DNA of 40,720 nucleotides from Chitinophaga pinensis (GCA_943326015.2 CALPRQ020000032.1:1-40720), one strand, 5' to 3'; numbered from the stretch's first letter, positions 1 to 10,790 are shown. Made by a program: numbers and translations. The notes: generated from the letters alone by a model not told the origin.

Positions 1-1412
<1,412 letters not shown>

Positions 1413-1793
1413 TTAGGCCGCCCGCGCGAGCCAGGCCAGTCCCGCTGCCAGCCCCAGCAGCGCCACCCCCAGCCAGCGGCTGCGCCAACGCAGCCGCTCC
1501 ACCGTTTCCACCAGTCGCGCGTTCTGCTCGGCCAGTTCGGTCACGGTTTCGGTCAGCTGCGCCAGGTCGGCCTGGGTGCCGGCGAGCATGTGCTCCATCA
1601 CCTTCAGCTGGGCCTGTAGCGCCTGTGGGTCCGCCGCCGCGACGCTGGGCGTAGCTACCGGCTCCGGTGCTGCCGGTTCGTGCTGGCGCTGGCGCTCCAG
1701 CAAGGAGCGCGCGCCCTTGAGCACCTTGGGTGCGTGTTCGATCACGTCGCCCCAGGGAATCACCTTCAGTGCCGTCAGCCAGCCTATCGCCAT
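1413..1793 (-). CDS. Small coiled-coil protein with C-terminal membrane anchor, function unknown
   Basis: A 126-residue protein that I cannot assign to a named family. It starts MAIGWLTALKVIPWGDVIEH, has a Pro/Ala-rich linker near residues 40-55, then a predicted coiled coil (about 57-103, with Leu/Val/Gln heptads such as QLTETVTELAEQNARLVETVERL), a basic WRSRW patch and one hydrophobic segment (LGVALLGLAAGLAWLA) ending at the C-terminus. This arrangement suggests a tail-anchored inner-membrane protein with its coiled coil in the cytoplasm. Its stop directly abuts the uvrA stop, so the genes converge. The ATG at 1793 lacks a strong Shine-Dalgarno sequence. Confidence 0.7.
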   Translation of the reverse strand: MAIGWLTALKVIPWGDVIEHAPKVLKGARSLLERQRQHEPAAPEPVATPSVAAADPQALQAQLKVMEHMLAGTQADLAQLTETVTELAEQNARLVETVERLRWRSRWLGVALLGLAAGLAWLARAA

Positions 1794-1830
1794 CTTGTTG
1801 CCATCCGTTTCTTTTGCATCGACTGGCGTG

Positions 1831-1858
1831 GCCCCGCGCCCCGCGCCCCGCGCCCCGC
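1831..1858. repeat. Four perfect copies of a 7-bp repeat GCCCCGC
   Basis: Four head-to-tail GCCCCGC units lie in the gap between the small membrane-protein gene (start 1793, minus strand) and the MFS gene, about 38-65 bp upstream of that start. A copy-number change would alter promoter or leader spacing by 7 bp. Confidence 0.85.
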
Positions 1859-1897
1859 TTCAAGCTGCGACCAGCATAGCGCCTGTGGCTTATTGCG

Positions 1898-3151
1898 TCA
1901 CACCCGCCGGCCGATGCGCGCCCGCAGCAGCATCGCGAGTCCCATCGCTGCCACCCCGACCAGCAGCGCCGGAAATCCCAGCCGCGGCGACCACTGCAGC
2001 GCCGCGGCCCCCAGTGCTGGCGCCAGCACCCCGCCCAGCGTATAGGACATCACCAGCACCGCCGTGCTGTTGACCAGCGTGATGCCGCGCTCGCGCGAGC
2101 CGATGTCTATCATCGACAGCGTGTAGAGGCAGCCGCCCGCTCCGCCCCAGACAAAGGCCAGCGGCCAGGCCAGCCAGGGCTTGTCTGCCACCCAGGGCAG
2201 CAGCAGCGAACCCAGCAGCGTGATGCCGGCGAAGATCCGCATCAGCTGCAGCCGCGTCTGGCGCGAGTCGCCCCAGAAACCGCCCGACCCGTGGCGCCCC
2301 AGGCGGTCCGCCAGCAGGCCGACCGGCAGCATCAGGATGGCGCTGCCGAAACCGCTGGCCGACACCAGCAGCGTCGCTGCCGCCGCGCCCAGGCCCAATG
2401 CCAGTCCGTAGAGCGGCAGGATGGCGGTCAGCCCGCTCTCGAAGAAGCCGCCCGCGAAGCCCGCCAGCATGATGACCGGGTGTTCGCGCAGCGCGCGCCA
2501 GACGCCGCGCAGCCCGACTTCCGCCTCGTGTGCATCATGCTCGGGCGGCAGCGGCGGAATCGCCAGGCTCCAGATCAGTCCGGCCAGCATCAGCGCCATG
2601 GCAGCCCAGAGCGACTGCGCACTCTGCGGTCCGATCCAGGCCAGCAGCGTGGGGCCGACCACGAAAGTGCTGCCGACCATGGTCTCGAAGATGCCGATCC
2701 AGCGTCCGCGCTGTGCCGGCGGTGAGAACTCCGCCACCACCGACTCGGCCAGCACCCAGCGCAGGCCCGACGCCATGCCCGCCAGCAGCTGCACGACAAA
2801 CCAGAGCCGCAGTTCCTGCGTCAGGCCGAAGGCCAGGCCGGCCAGCACCGGCAGCAGGCCCGACAGCCAGAGTGTCGGACGCCGGCCCAGCGCGCGCGTG
2901 ATGGCCGATGCGAACGGCGTCACCAGGAAGATGCCCAGCCAGGCGGTAGCCGCGAACAGCCCGGCCAGCCAGGTCGGCAGATCCGCGCCCTTGAGGCGCA
3001 GCAGCAGCCAGGGCGCCAGCATGAAGTAGCCTGTCAGCTCGAAGAAGGTCGAGCCGAAGATGGCAAGCAAGCCGAGGCGGGCGCTGTCACGCCCCGCCTC
3101 GCTGAAGGCGGTGGCTGCGGAATCGGTCGGACGATGCGGGTTGACAGACAT
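1898..3151 (-). CDS. Major facilitator superfamily transporter
   Basis: About 417 residues with roughly twelve hydrophobic segments and the MFS loop signature between helices 2 and 3 (ITRALGRRPTLWLSG). A second, similar motif (LLADRLGR) follows the central cytoplasmic loop, where the charged stretch PPEHDAHEAEVGLRG separates the two six-helix halves. It is probably a proton-coupled exporter or importer of small molecules in the inner membrane; it resembles YcaD-like MFS proteins, but the substrate cannot be read from sequence. The ATG at 3151 (MSVNPHRP) is preferred; a GTG at 3178 would add nine residues. It lies 53 bp downstream of pilV on the same strand and may share its transcript. Confidence 0.85.
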   Translation of the reverse strand: MSVNPHRPTDSAATAFSEAGRDSARLGLLAIFGSTFFELTGYFMLAPWLLLRLKGADLPTWLAGLFAATAWLGIFLVTPFASAITRALGRRPTLWLSGLLPVLAGLAFGLTQELRLWFVVQLLAGMASGLRWVLAESVVAEFSPPAQRGRWIGIFETMVGSTFVVGPTLLAWIGPQSAQSLWAAMALMLAGLIWSLAIPPLPPEHDAHEAEVGLRGVWRALREHPVIMLAGFAGGFFESGLTAILPLYGLALGLGAAAATLLVSASGFGSAILMLPVGLLADRLGRHGSGGFWGDSRQTRLQLMRIFAGITLLGSLLLPWVADKPWLAWPLAFVWGGAGGCLYTLSMIDIGSRERGITLVNSTAVLVMSYTLGGVLAPALGAAALQWSPRLGFPALLVGVAAMGLAMLLRARIGRRV

Positions 3152-3204
3152 GCCGGGATTGTGCCCGCCCTCCCGCACCGCGCTGCTGCGGCGGCGGGCC
3201 GGCG

Positions 3205-4359
3205 TCAGGGCGTCGAGGGCGACGGGCAGTCGGTCGCGCGGTTCGCGTTGCCGGGTCGGCAGTCCTGGTGCAGCACGCCGCTCGACACGTTCGCCAGCGT
3301 CATCGACGACGGACAGGCGGCCGTGGCGTTGCCGGAGGCGATCCGGTAGTTCTGCTGGTCGATCGAACGGTCCACGTTCGCGTAGTCCTGGACGTTGCGC
3401 TCAAACGGCAGCAGGCCGGGGTCGAGGTACTGATAGCGGCAGACGAAAAGATTGCCGCTCCTGAAGGCGACGGGGCCGCCGACCCTGACCCTGCCCGACC
3501 ACAGCTTGGGCGACGACAGCGGAATCACGCACATATACCATTTGTACGAGGTGTCGAAGGCGGTTGCATTGCCGAACTGGCAATTGATGGCGTCGCTGCC
3601 TGCCAGGTTGCGTGACACGCCGCCGTAGTTGATGCCGAGGCCGGCCTCGATGCCGGTCCATTCGGCATTGCTCACCGAGCTGTCGCGGCTGATGTAGCCG
3701 GCCAGGATGTAGCCTTCGACCGTCACGCAGTGCGCCTTGATCTGCTCGATGGTCGCGTTGAGCACGCCGGGGTTGCAGATCTGGATCACCGATCCCGAAA
3801 TGTTGCTGAAGATGACCGCATAGTTGGCGTTGACCTGGATCGAGCTCCTGCCGTCATTGAGATCCAGCGCCGGGATCGGGATGTTGATGTTGCGGTTCTT
3901 GGGCCGCTTGAGGATCGTGTTCTCCGGCAGTGGAAACGCCAGCATCGCGGAAGTGGCCGGATCGGTATTGGCCAGATAGGAAAACAGGTTGACGCTTTGC
4001 TGCCCGGCCTCGCGGTCGGCCCAGCTCACCGTCACGCTCGCGGTCCGCATTGGTGTCGTGACATCGCCGCCCAGCGTCACCGTCCTCGTGTAGCTGGTGT
4101 TGCGGCCCGTCACGGGCGAGGGGCAGCGCGTGCCGGGCAGGCTGTTCCAGTCCGTCGCGTTGCGCAGCGAGCGCAGGCTCTCCATGCATTCGCTCGCCAG
4201 CTGGGTCGCCTCGGTCCGCTGCGCCGCGAGATCGCTGTTGCGTGCCAGCATGTTCTGCAGCTGGCTCAGCCCGAGCATGCCGCCGGAGACGACCAGCAGC
4301 GAGATCAGCGCCTCCAGCAGCGCGAAGCCGACGTTGCGGCCTGTCCTGGTCCGGTTCAT
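3205..4359 (-). CDS. pilV: PilV-like type IV pilus minor pilin, enlarged
   Basis: Minor pilin thought to help prime pilus assembly at the inner membrane. The N-terminus has a type III prepilin signal: basic MNRTRTGRNVG, then FALLEALISLLVVSGG, with Glu at +5 after the cleavage-site Gly. The length is 384 residues, about twice a usual PilV. The extra part (from about residue 125) has several cysteines (CNPG, HCVTVEG, CQFG, MCVIP, CRYQ, CPSS, DCRPG, DCPS), which suggests a disulfide-bonded globular head. It is the last pilin gene of the operon, 9 bp after pilX. The PilV label rests on the N-terminus and on position; the C-terminal domain is unrecognised. Confidence 0.75.
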   Translation of the reverse strand: MNRTRTGRNVGFALLEALISLLVVSGGMLGLSQLQNMLARNSDLAAQRTEATQLASECMESLRSLRNATDWNSLPGTRCPSPVTGRNTSYTRTVTLGGDVTTPMRTASVTVSWADREAGQQSVNLFSYLANTDPATSAMLAFPLPENTILKRPKNRNINIPIPALDLNDGRSSIQVNANYAVIFSNISGSVIQICNPGVLNATIEQIKAHCVTVEGYILAGYISRDSSVSNAEWTGIEAGLGINYGGVSRNLAGSDAINCQFGNATAFDTSYKWYMCVIPLSSPKLWSGRVRVGGPVAFRSGNLFVCRYQYLDPGLLPFERNVQDYANVDRSIDQQNYRIASGNATAACPSSMTLANVSSGVLHQDCRPGNANRATDCPSPSTP

Positions 4360-4368
4360 CGCATCACC

Positions 4369-5706
4369 TCAGTTGCAATTGATGGTGGGGGCGGCGTTGG
4401 CCACCGTCGGCAGCGGCAGACTCAAGGCGCAGCGGTCGGTCCAGCTGCCGGGCATGCGCACCATCCTGGCCGACGAGGTGCGAGTCGACGACAAGGCCGA
4501 CGGCAGGTAGTTCACCGTGCCGTTGCCGTTGCTGTTGAAGCCGCCGCAAGTGACCATCGCCCCGTAGATGTTCGCCGTTCCCGTGCCCAGGTTGTTGAAG
4601 TTGGAACTGTTCGAGAACAGCATGCCATAGAGACTGATGTTGCCGTTGATGTCGATCTGGCCTGGCGAAACCAGCGAGACGCCATCGGTTGCGGTGCCGA
4701 GCTGGCTGAATGGCGCGCTGTTGTTGATTTCGAGCGACAAGGGAAAATAGAAGGCGCGCCAGCCGGCGTTGTAGGCCGCGCCGATCAGTTGGCCGCAATC
4801 GTTGGCGGTGCTGCAACTGATCGTCTTGGTCAGCGGCGAGGCCATGTATTCGGCGACGGTCGAGCCAAAGAAGGCGCTGAACATGCTTGAGTTGGAGCAG
4901 GTCGGATCGCTCGAAGCCAGGCTCAGCAGCGACGGATCGTTGTCGATGATCGCGCCGCTCATAGGCTGGCCCGGTATCGTCGTCAGCTGGCTGGCGCTCG
5001 CGCTGACCGTCGAGCCGGCATTGACCAGGATGCCGCCCGTCGCGACATCCTGGTTCACGATATCGAATGATCCGCCTATGCTGCACGAGAGGCCGCAAGT
5101 CAGCGGGGCGGCCGGCACCGCGCGCAGCCCGGGCATCAGCTTGAGCACGACCGAGACGCTGGCCGAAGCGTCGGACGCGCCCCGGGTGCCCGGCCCGCAG
5201 GTGTCGGCCTGCTCGGTGCAGCCGGTTGCGATCACGCGCACGGCTTCGGCGTCGCCCGCCACCGGCGAGAACTGCACCGTGAAGCCTGGCAGGCTCGCGC
5301 TGCCGAGATTGGCGAGGGTCGTGCCGCTCGCGGGAACCGCCGGGCAATGGCAGAGGCTGACACCCGTTGCCGGGTTGAGCTTGCAGCCCGGCAGGACATG
5401 GCTCGCGATGCCGGGTGTCGGGCTGACCGTGACATATTGCTTGCGGAACGTGAGGCTGCCGCCTGCCAGCGGCTGGCAGTTCGTGCCGATGAACTCGGCG
5501 CGGTTGAACATGCCGGTCGCCCATTCGATCCCGGCCTCGGCCATTTCCTGTGCCATCGTCGATCGCATCTGGTTGGCCGATATCCGCTGCTCGAAAATGA
5601 TGCTGCGGTTGAGGTAGAGCACGATCAGGGAAATGCCGAACAGCAGGATCATGACCATCGCGAGCACGGCCATGCCATGTTGCGGAGTGGCGGGCTGGTG
5701 GCGCAT
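4369..5706 (-). CDS. pilX: PilX-like type IV pilus assembly protein, enlarged
   Basis: The N-terminus (GMAVLAMVMILLFGISLIVL, then NRSIIFEQRISANQMRS and AQEMAEAGIEWA) matches the PilX N-terminal domain, a pilin-like helix without the usual Glu5. Typical PilX proteins are under about 200 residues; this one is about 445. The C-terminal half is rich in Gly, Asn and Ser (INGNISLYGMLFSNSSNF, GTGTANIYGAMVTCGG), like a repetitive beta structure. The ATG at 5706 is preferred: it lies 16 bp after the pilW stop, whereas the start at 5751 would overlap pilW. It is probably a tip-associated pilus subunit. No pilY1, its usual partner gene, lies beside it. Confidence 0.78.
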   Translation of the reverse strand: MRHQPATPQHGMAVLAMVMILLFGISLIVLYLNRSIIFEQRISANQMRSTMAQEMAEAGIEWATGMFNRAEFIGTNCQPLAGGSLTFRKQYVTVSPTPGIASHVLPGCKLNPATGVSLCHCPAVPASGTTLANLGSASLPGFTVQFSPVAGDAEAVRVIATGCTEQADTCGPGTRGASDASASVSVVLKLMPGLRAVPAAPLTCGLSCSIGGSFDIVNQDVATGGILVNAGSTVSASASQLTTIPGQPMSGAIIDNDPSLLSLASSDPTCSNSSMFSAFFGSTVAEYMASPLTKTISCSTANDCGQLIGAAYNAGWRAFYFPLSLEINNSAPFSQLGTATDGVSLVSPGQIDINGNISLYGMLFSNSSNFNNLGTGTANIYGAMVTCGGFNSNGNGTVNYLPSALSSTRTSSARMVRMPGSWTDRCALSLPLPTVANAAPTINCN

Positions 5707-5722
5707 GGTGCTCACTCGCGAA

Positions 5723-6445
5723 TCATGGGTTGCAGCTGCCCGCGACGACATCGTTGCGCACGCGCACGGTCGAGGTCAGCGTGCGCGTCAGGCCCGGGTC
5801 GGTCTTCGAGATGCCGGTCAGCGTGATGCGGTAGGCCCTGGCCGTGACCTGGCAGGTCGTGGCGCAGCCATTCGGGCAGGCGTTGTTCAATGCGATCGGC
5901 TGATCGACGAAGGTCGATGCCGGCGGCGTGCTGGTATCCGTGACCGACAGGCGCTCGATGTTCGATTGCGCCAGATCGAGTTTCATGGTCCGGGTGTCGG
6001 TCACGGTCTGCCAGGCCGAGTTCAGCAGAAAATCGAGGCTGATCTCGCCCGCGGCGTCGGTGTTGAGCCGGAACCCGTATTGCTCGTCGCTACCGAGCGT
6101 GTTGTCGTTGTCCCGCGAATAGGCGAAGGCGATCCGGGGCGGACTGCTGTCAAGCGTGATCGCCGCATAGGGGTTGGCGGTCAGCGTCGAGCTGGTGGCG
6201 CCGGCCCAGTAGCCGCCACGGCGCAGGTCGCGCGTGACCAGGTCCATCGCCGCGCGCAGATCCTGGTCGAGCCTGGCTTCGATCTGCAGGCGCCGCGCGC
6301 CCACGAGATGGATCAGCAAGAAGGAGCTCGCGCCGGCCATGATCAGCAGACCCAGCACCAGGCCGACCATGACCTCGACCAGCGAGGTTCCGGCCTGACC
6401 GCGGCCCGGCTTGGGTGGCTGTCGGATCACGGTCATCAGGGACAT
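5723..6445 (-). CDS. pilW: PilW-like type IV pilus minor pilin
   Basis: About 240 residues. The prepilin signal follows a short basic leader: GQAG, then TSLVEVMVGLVLGLLIMAG, with Glu at +5. The rest (DLRAAMDLVTRDLRRGGYW) is the typical PilW segment after the helix, and paired cysteines near the C-terminus (ACPNGCATTCQ, GSCNP) fit a stabilised pilin head. The frame stays open upstream to 6961 but that part lacks pilin features and overlaps fimT. I chose the ATG at 6445, which overlaps the fimT stop by 10 bp; the ATG at 6436 (a TGATG junction) is equally possible. Close overlap implies translational coupling. Confidence 0.82.
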   Translation of the reverse strand: MSLMTVIRQPPKPGRGQAGTSLVEVMVGLVLGLLIMAGASSFLLIHLVGARRLQIEARLDQDLRAAMDLVTRDLRRGGYWAGATSSTLTANPYAAITLDSSPPRIAFAYSRDNDNTLGSDEQYGFRLNTDAAGEISLDFLLNSAWQTVTDTRTMKLDLAQSNIERLSVTDTSTPPASTFVDQPIALNNACPNGCATTCQVTARAYRITLTGISKTDPGLTRTLTSTVRVRNDVVAGSCNP

Positions 6446-6924
6446 GCGGGATAGGCGCCCATGGCGCTGTCGGTCGAACAGATCCGGGCCTGTCCCATCG
6501 GGTTGACGCTGACCGTGAGCGTCGCGCCCGTGCCGTTCGCGGCCACGGTGATCGCCGGGTCGGCGCCCACTGTCGAGCGGGTGCCGCGATGGGGCTCGTA
6601 GCTGACCGAGGTCGATCCGTCCAGCGTCACGCCGCTGAGTTGCATGGCCTTGAAGGTTCGCGCGACCGAAGCCCCGCCTTCGACCACCGTTCCCGTGATC
6701 TCGTACTGGGTGTCCGAAATCCGGTTCAGCGTGACCTCGATCCGGTTGTTGACGGACAGTGAGCGCGCGTACTGCAGATCGGTGCTGAGTTCGTGTGCCA
6801 CGCCTTCGACGCGGCGCTTGGCGAGGAACCCGATGAACGACGGCATCGCTATCAGCAGCACGATCGAGATGACTGCCAGTGTCACCATCAACTCGATCAG
6901 CGTGATGCCACGACGTTTGTTCAT
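6436..6924 (-). CDS. fimT: GspH/FimT-family minor pseudopilin
   Basis: About 162 residues. MNKRRG followed by ITLIELMVTLAVISIVLLIA is a class III prepilin peptidase site with Glu5, and SFIGFLAKRRVEGVAHELSTD then LQYARSLSVN is the conserved GspH/FimT continuation. The C-terminal portion includes GQARICSTD, a common FimT/FimU ending region. The start ATG at 6924 overlaps the pilE stop as TGATG, which decides this start over the longer open frame to 7152. Minor pilins of this type help initiate the pilus at the inner membrane; some FimT proteins bind DNA during natural transformation, but nothing here proves that for this one. Confidence 0.83.
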   Translation of the reverse strand: MNKRRGITLIELMVTLAVISIVLLIAMPSFIGFLAKRRVEGVAHELSTDLQYARSLSVNNRIEVTLNRISDTQYEITGTVVEGGASVARTFKAMQLSGVTLDGSTSVSYEPHRGTRSTVGADPAITVAANGTGATLTVSVNPMGQARICSTDSAMGAYPACP

Positions 6925-7379
6925 CAGCGGCTCCAGCATGCCGCTGGCGCATAGATGGCATTGCCGTTGGTCACGGCGACTGTGAGAGTGGCGCAACTCG
7001 TGGTTCCGGCGGCATCCGAGGCCTGGCTGGTTCCAGTCACCCCGGTTGCGCTTGCAGCGTAGTTCAGCCCCGTGGGGGCCGGATCGGTCGCTATCGCGAT
7101 GTCGTAGTACCCGCCAGCCGTCCTGACGCTCAGGCCCAGTCCATTGGGCCATGCCGTAGCGATCACACCGTTGCCTGCATAGGTGGGGTGCTGGGTTCGC
7201 CAGCGCTCCTGGGCTTGCTGCAGGGCTGCCAAGGCCTGGATGGCGTCACTCCGGCGGCTCTTGCGGATCTGGTTCATGAGGTTGGGGTACGCCACCGTGG
7301 CAAGTATGCTCACGATGGCGACCGCAATCATGAGCTCGATCAGTGTGAAGCCCGATTTGTGCGATTTGTGAACTGGCAC
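6924..7379 (-). CDS. pilE: PilE-like type IV pilin, first gene of the minor-pilin operon
   Basis: 151 residues. The leader MPVHKSHKSG is cleaved before FTLIELMIAVAIVSILATVAYPN, a textbook type IV pilin helix with Glu5; NQIRKSRRSDAIQAL and QERWR are typical of PilE minor pilins. Two cysteines near the C-terminus (TSCATL, AACW) fit the D-region disulfide. The start is GTG at 7379 with a good GGGAGG ribosome site about 8 nt upstream. A sigma-70-type promoter sits at 7404-7432. It is followed without gap by fimT, pilW, pilX and pilV. Whether it is a structural or minor pilin cannot be decided here; its position in a minor-pilin operon favours the latter. Confidence 0.83.
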   Translation of the reverse strand: MPVHKSHKSGFTLIELMIAVAIVSILATVAYPNLMNQIRKSRRSDAIQALAALQQAQERWRTQHPTYAGNGVIATAWPNGLGLSVRTAGGYYDIAIATDPAPTGLNYAASATGVTGTSQASDAAGTTSCATLTVAVTNGNAIYAPAACWSR

Positions 7380-7403
7380 GGTAACGACCTCCCCTGTATT
7401 TTC

Positions 7404-7432
7404 ATTTTAGTAGGGCACCTTGAATGGTGCAA
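7404..7432 (-). promoter_or_regulatory. Sigma-70-like promoter of the pilin operon
   Basis: On the minus strand, TTGCAC (7432-7427) and TAAAAT (7409-7404) are separated by exactly 17 bp. Transcription would start near 7397, about 18 nt before the pilE GTG, with the GGGAGG site inside that leader. No other promoter-like pair is evident before the operon. Confidence 0.6.
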
Positions 7433-7501
7433 ATATGATTTTTCTGGTTTTTTCTAGGAGGCTGCCGCGCGCTGTTCCTGGAGCGGGTGCTCGGTCTGCC
7501 C

Positions 7502-7530
7502 TTGCGCCCGCTGGGGCGTTTGGCTATAAT
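7502..7530 (+). promoter_or_regulatory. Sigma-70 promoter of rplU-rpmA
   Basis: TTGCGC (7502-7507), a 17-bp spacer and a consensus TATAAT (7525-7530). The start point would be near 7537, giving a leader of about 58 nt. The leader holds a small GTGAA/TTCAC hairpin near 7541-7556 and an AGAGG ribosome site (7584-7588). Confidence 0.7.
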
Positions 7531-7594
7531 CCACGGTTCGGTGAAAATCCGTTCACTGAGACACGTCGAAAGACGGACAATTCCAGAGGTTCAT

Positions 7595-7906
7595 ATGTAC
7601 GCGGTCATAAAAACCGGCGGCAAGCAGTATCGCGTTGCCGTTGGCGAAAAACTTAAAGTAGAACAGATTGCTGCGGATGTGGGTCAAGAGATCGTGATCG
7701 ATCAGGTGCTCGCCGTGGGTAACGGCGCAGACATCAAGGTCGGCACTCCCTTGGTCTCCGGCGCAACGGTCACGGCCACTGTGGTTTCCCACGGTCGCGG
7801 CGACAAGGTCCGCATCTTCAAGATGCGCCGTCGCAAGCACTATCAGAAGCGCCAGGGCCATCGTCAGAATTTCACCGAGCTGCAAATCGGCTCGATCAAC
7901 GGCTAA
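7595..7906 (+). CDS. rplU: Large ribosomal subunit protein bL21
   Basis: 103 residues, the usual L21 length. [14 protein letters not shown] is the family N-terminus, and [21 protein letters not shown] is the conserved basic 23S rRNA-binding segment. The ATG at 7595 has AGAGG seven nucleotides upstream; an in-frame extension to 7487 runs through the promoter and is not real. First gene of the standard rplU-rpmA pair, transcribed from the promoter at 7502-7530. Confidence 0.98.
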   Translation: MYAVIKTGGKQYRVAVGEKLKVEQIAADVGQEIVIDQVLAVGNGADIKVGTPLVSGATVTATVVSHGRGDKVRIFKMRRRKHYQKRQGHRQNFTELQIGSING

Positions 7907-7919
7907 GGAGTAAAGCACC

Positions 7920-8177
7920 ATGGCACAGAAAAAAGGCGGCGGCTCAACCCGCAACGGTCGCGACTCCAAGCCGAAGATGCTGGGCGTCAAGGTGTTCGGC
8001 GGCCAGGCCATCAGCGCCGGCGCGATCATCGTGCGTCAGCGCGGCACCCGTTTCCACGCTGGCGTGGGCACCGGTTGCGGCAAGGATCACACCATCTTCG
8101 CGACCTGCGACGGCGTCGTGAACTTCACCGTCAAGGGCGAGTTCAACCGCAAGACCATCAACGTCACCCCGGTGTGA
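7920..8177 (+). CDS. rpmA: Large ribosomal subunit protein bL27
   Basis: 85 residues. [16 protein letters not shown] is the flexible N-terminal arm that reaches the peptidyl-transferase centre in bacterial ribosomes; [22 protein letters not shown] and KDHTIFA are family signatures. An AAGGAGT ribosome site precedes the ATG, 13 bp after rplU. The arm begins directly with Met-Ala, with no extra peptide needing cleavage (unlike Firmicutes). A strong terminator follows at 8213. Confidence 0.98.
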   Translation: MAQKKGGGSTRNGRDSKPKMLGVKVFGGQAISAGAIIVRQRGTRFHAGVGTGCGKDHTIFATCDGVVNFTVKGEFNRKTINVTPV

Positions 8178-8191
8178 TGTTGCCTGTTTGA

Positions 8192-9388
<1,197 letters not shown>

Positions 9389-9460
9389 CCCACCTGGGCT
9401 GGACGCCTGCCCGGGTCCGGGGGGTGTCTCAGCCGTTTCCGTGATGACAACCTGACCGTT

Positions 9461-10790
9461 CCGTCAGACTTGCTCAATCATGATTGAAGCTGACTTCCTG
9501 CTTCGCCGAGGCCGGTTTCGCCTTCGTCTTGCGACCAAGGCCAGCGCCTTCCTCTCCACAGGCTGTAACCGTGGAACTCACGGCCATGTTCTTGAGATTC
9601 ACCGCCGCGTTCACGTCGCGGTCATGGACAGCGCCGCAGTACGGACAAGTCCACTCGCGTACTGACAGTGGCAGCTTTTCGAGCTTGTGCCCGCAGCCCG
9701 AGCAGGTCTTGCTGCTGGGATACCAGCGATCCGCCACCACCACTTGCCCGCCGCGCCTCGCGGCCTTGTATTCCAGCTGCCGCCTGAACTCGAAAAAACC
9801 CATGTCGGCGATGCTGCGCGCCAAGCGACGGTTTTTCACCATGCCGCGCACGTTCAGGTCTTCGATGCCGATAGTATGGAAGCGCCGCGTGAGGTTCGTC
9901 GTGAGCTTGTGCAGGGCGTCGGAACGGATGTTGGCGATGCGCGCATGCAACTTCGCCAGCCTGGTCTTGGCCTTCTTGCGGTTGGCGGATCTCTTTTGCT
10001 TGCGCGACAGGCTCTTGGATAGCCGGCGCAGGCGGTCCAGCAGCGCTTTGTGGGGCTTCGGACCGGGGATGCTTTCTCCCGTCGAGAGCGTCGCGAGTGC
10101 CTTGACACCCAGATCCACCCCCACCGCGCCTTGGTTCTCGGTTCGGGGCAGGGGTGAATCATCCTGGGTATCGACGGCAAGGCTCACATACCAGCGGTCG
10201 GCCACGCGCGAGACGGTGGCCGACAGGATCTTGCCCGCAAGGCGCAACGTCTCGCGCATCCATACCCAGCCCAGGTTGGGAATACGGATGCGACAGCCGT
10301 CGAGACTGAACTGGTCGTTGCTCAGGCTGAAACGGTCGTGCCGGCCTTTCTGGCGGAATTGCGGATACTTGGCACGTCCGGCAAAGCAGTTCTGGAACGC
10401 CTGGCCCAGCTGGATGATCGCCATCTGCGGAGCGTTCTTGGTGACTTCCAGCATCCAAGGAAACTGCTCGCGCTTGACGGCGTTGAGCTGGCGGCGCAGC
10501 GCGGCCTGCGAGGGCTTGGGCAGGCTGTTGTCGACCTTACAGGCTTCGTACTGGCGCTTCCACTCGGCCAGCGCCCAGTTGTACGCGAAGCGCGCCACAC
10601 CAGCCGCGCGGGCCAGATAGGTGGCCTGCGTGTTATTCGGGTCGAGCGCGATGCGGTGAGCGATCAGCATGGCGGCATAATTCTGACACGGACCCGCACG
10701 GCTTGAACAGAGCTGCATTTCTTCTCCTCATGCTGCCACAGTGCGTGAGCAGGTATAAGCATGAAAGACAAGAATTGAGCAGGTTTTACG
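9461..10790 (-). mobile_element. IS200/IS605-type element carrying tnpB only, between obg and proB
   Basis: The element holds a single tnpB gene and no Y1 transposase (tnpA), so it is non-autonomous. On the minus strand TTAC (10794-10791) immediately precedes the presumed left end, which matches the TTAC target of IS608-like elements. Imperfect inverted repeats of 18 nt (15 matches) lie at 9461-9478 and 10774-10791, just outside the gene. The boundaries are my estimate: IS605-family ends are hairpins rather than terminal inverted repeats, and the true right end could lie anywhere between 9389 and 9478. It interrupts a gene pair that is normally adjacent. Confidence 0.6.
9474..10718 (-). CDS. 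tnpB: TnpB, RNA-guided RuvC-like nuclease of an IS200/IS605-type element
   Basis: 414 residues, apparently full length. TnpB proteins use an omega RNA made from the 3' end of their own element to cut DNA beside the insertion motif. The RuvC-like triad is present: Asp202 in AVGVDLGVKAL, Glu286 in IGIEDLNV, and Asp366/Asp368 in the HDRDVNAAVN box. The zinc ribbon is intact (Cys339, Cys342, Cys358, Cys361). The N-terminal OrfB helix-turn-helix-like region and a basic Arg/Lys patch (about 228-256) are typical. The ATG at 10718 is chosen for its strong AGGAG site five nucleotides upstream; the conserved part begins at Met17 (ATG 10670), which has no such site. No tnpA is nearby. Confidence 0.92.
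   Translation of the reverse strand: MQLCSSRAGPCQNYAAMLIAHRIALDPNNTQATYLARAAGVARFAYNWALAEWKRQYEACKVDNSLPKPSQAALRRQLNAVKREQFPWMLEVTKNAPQMAIIQLGQAFQNCFAGRAKYPQFRQKGRHDRFSLSNDQFSLDGCRIRIPNLGWVWMRETLRLAGKILSATVSRVADRWYVSLAVDTQDDSPLPRTENQGAVGVDLGVKALATLSTGESIPGPKPHKALLDRLRRLSKSLSRKQKRSANRKKAKTRLAKLHARIANIRSDALHKLTTNLTRRFHTIGIEDLNVRGMVKNRRLARSIADMGFFEFRRQLEYKAARRGGQVVVADRWYPSSKTCSGCGHKLEKLPLSVREWTCPYCGAVHDRDVNAAVNLKNMAVSSTVTACGEEGAGLGRKTKAKPASAKQEVSFNHD

Noticed and set aside
9441-9470. Hairpin CTGAC/GTCAG as terminator of obg
   Set aside because: The stem is only 5 bp with no T-run; it more likely belongs to the end of the tnpB element.
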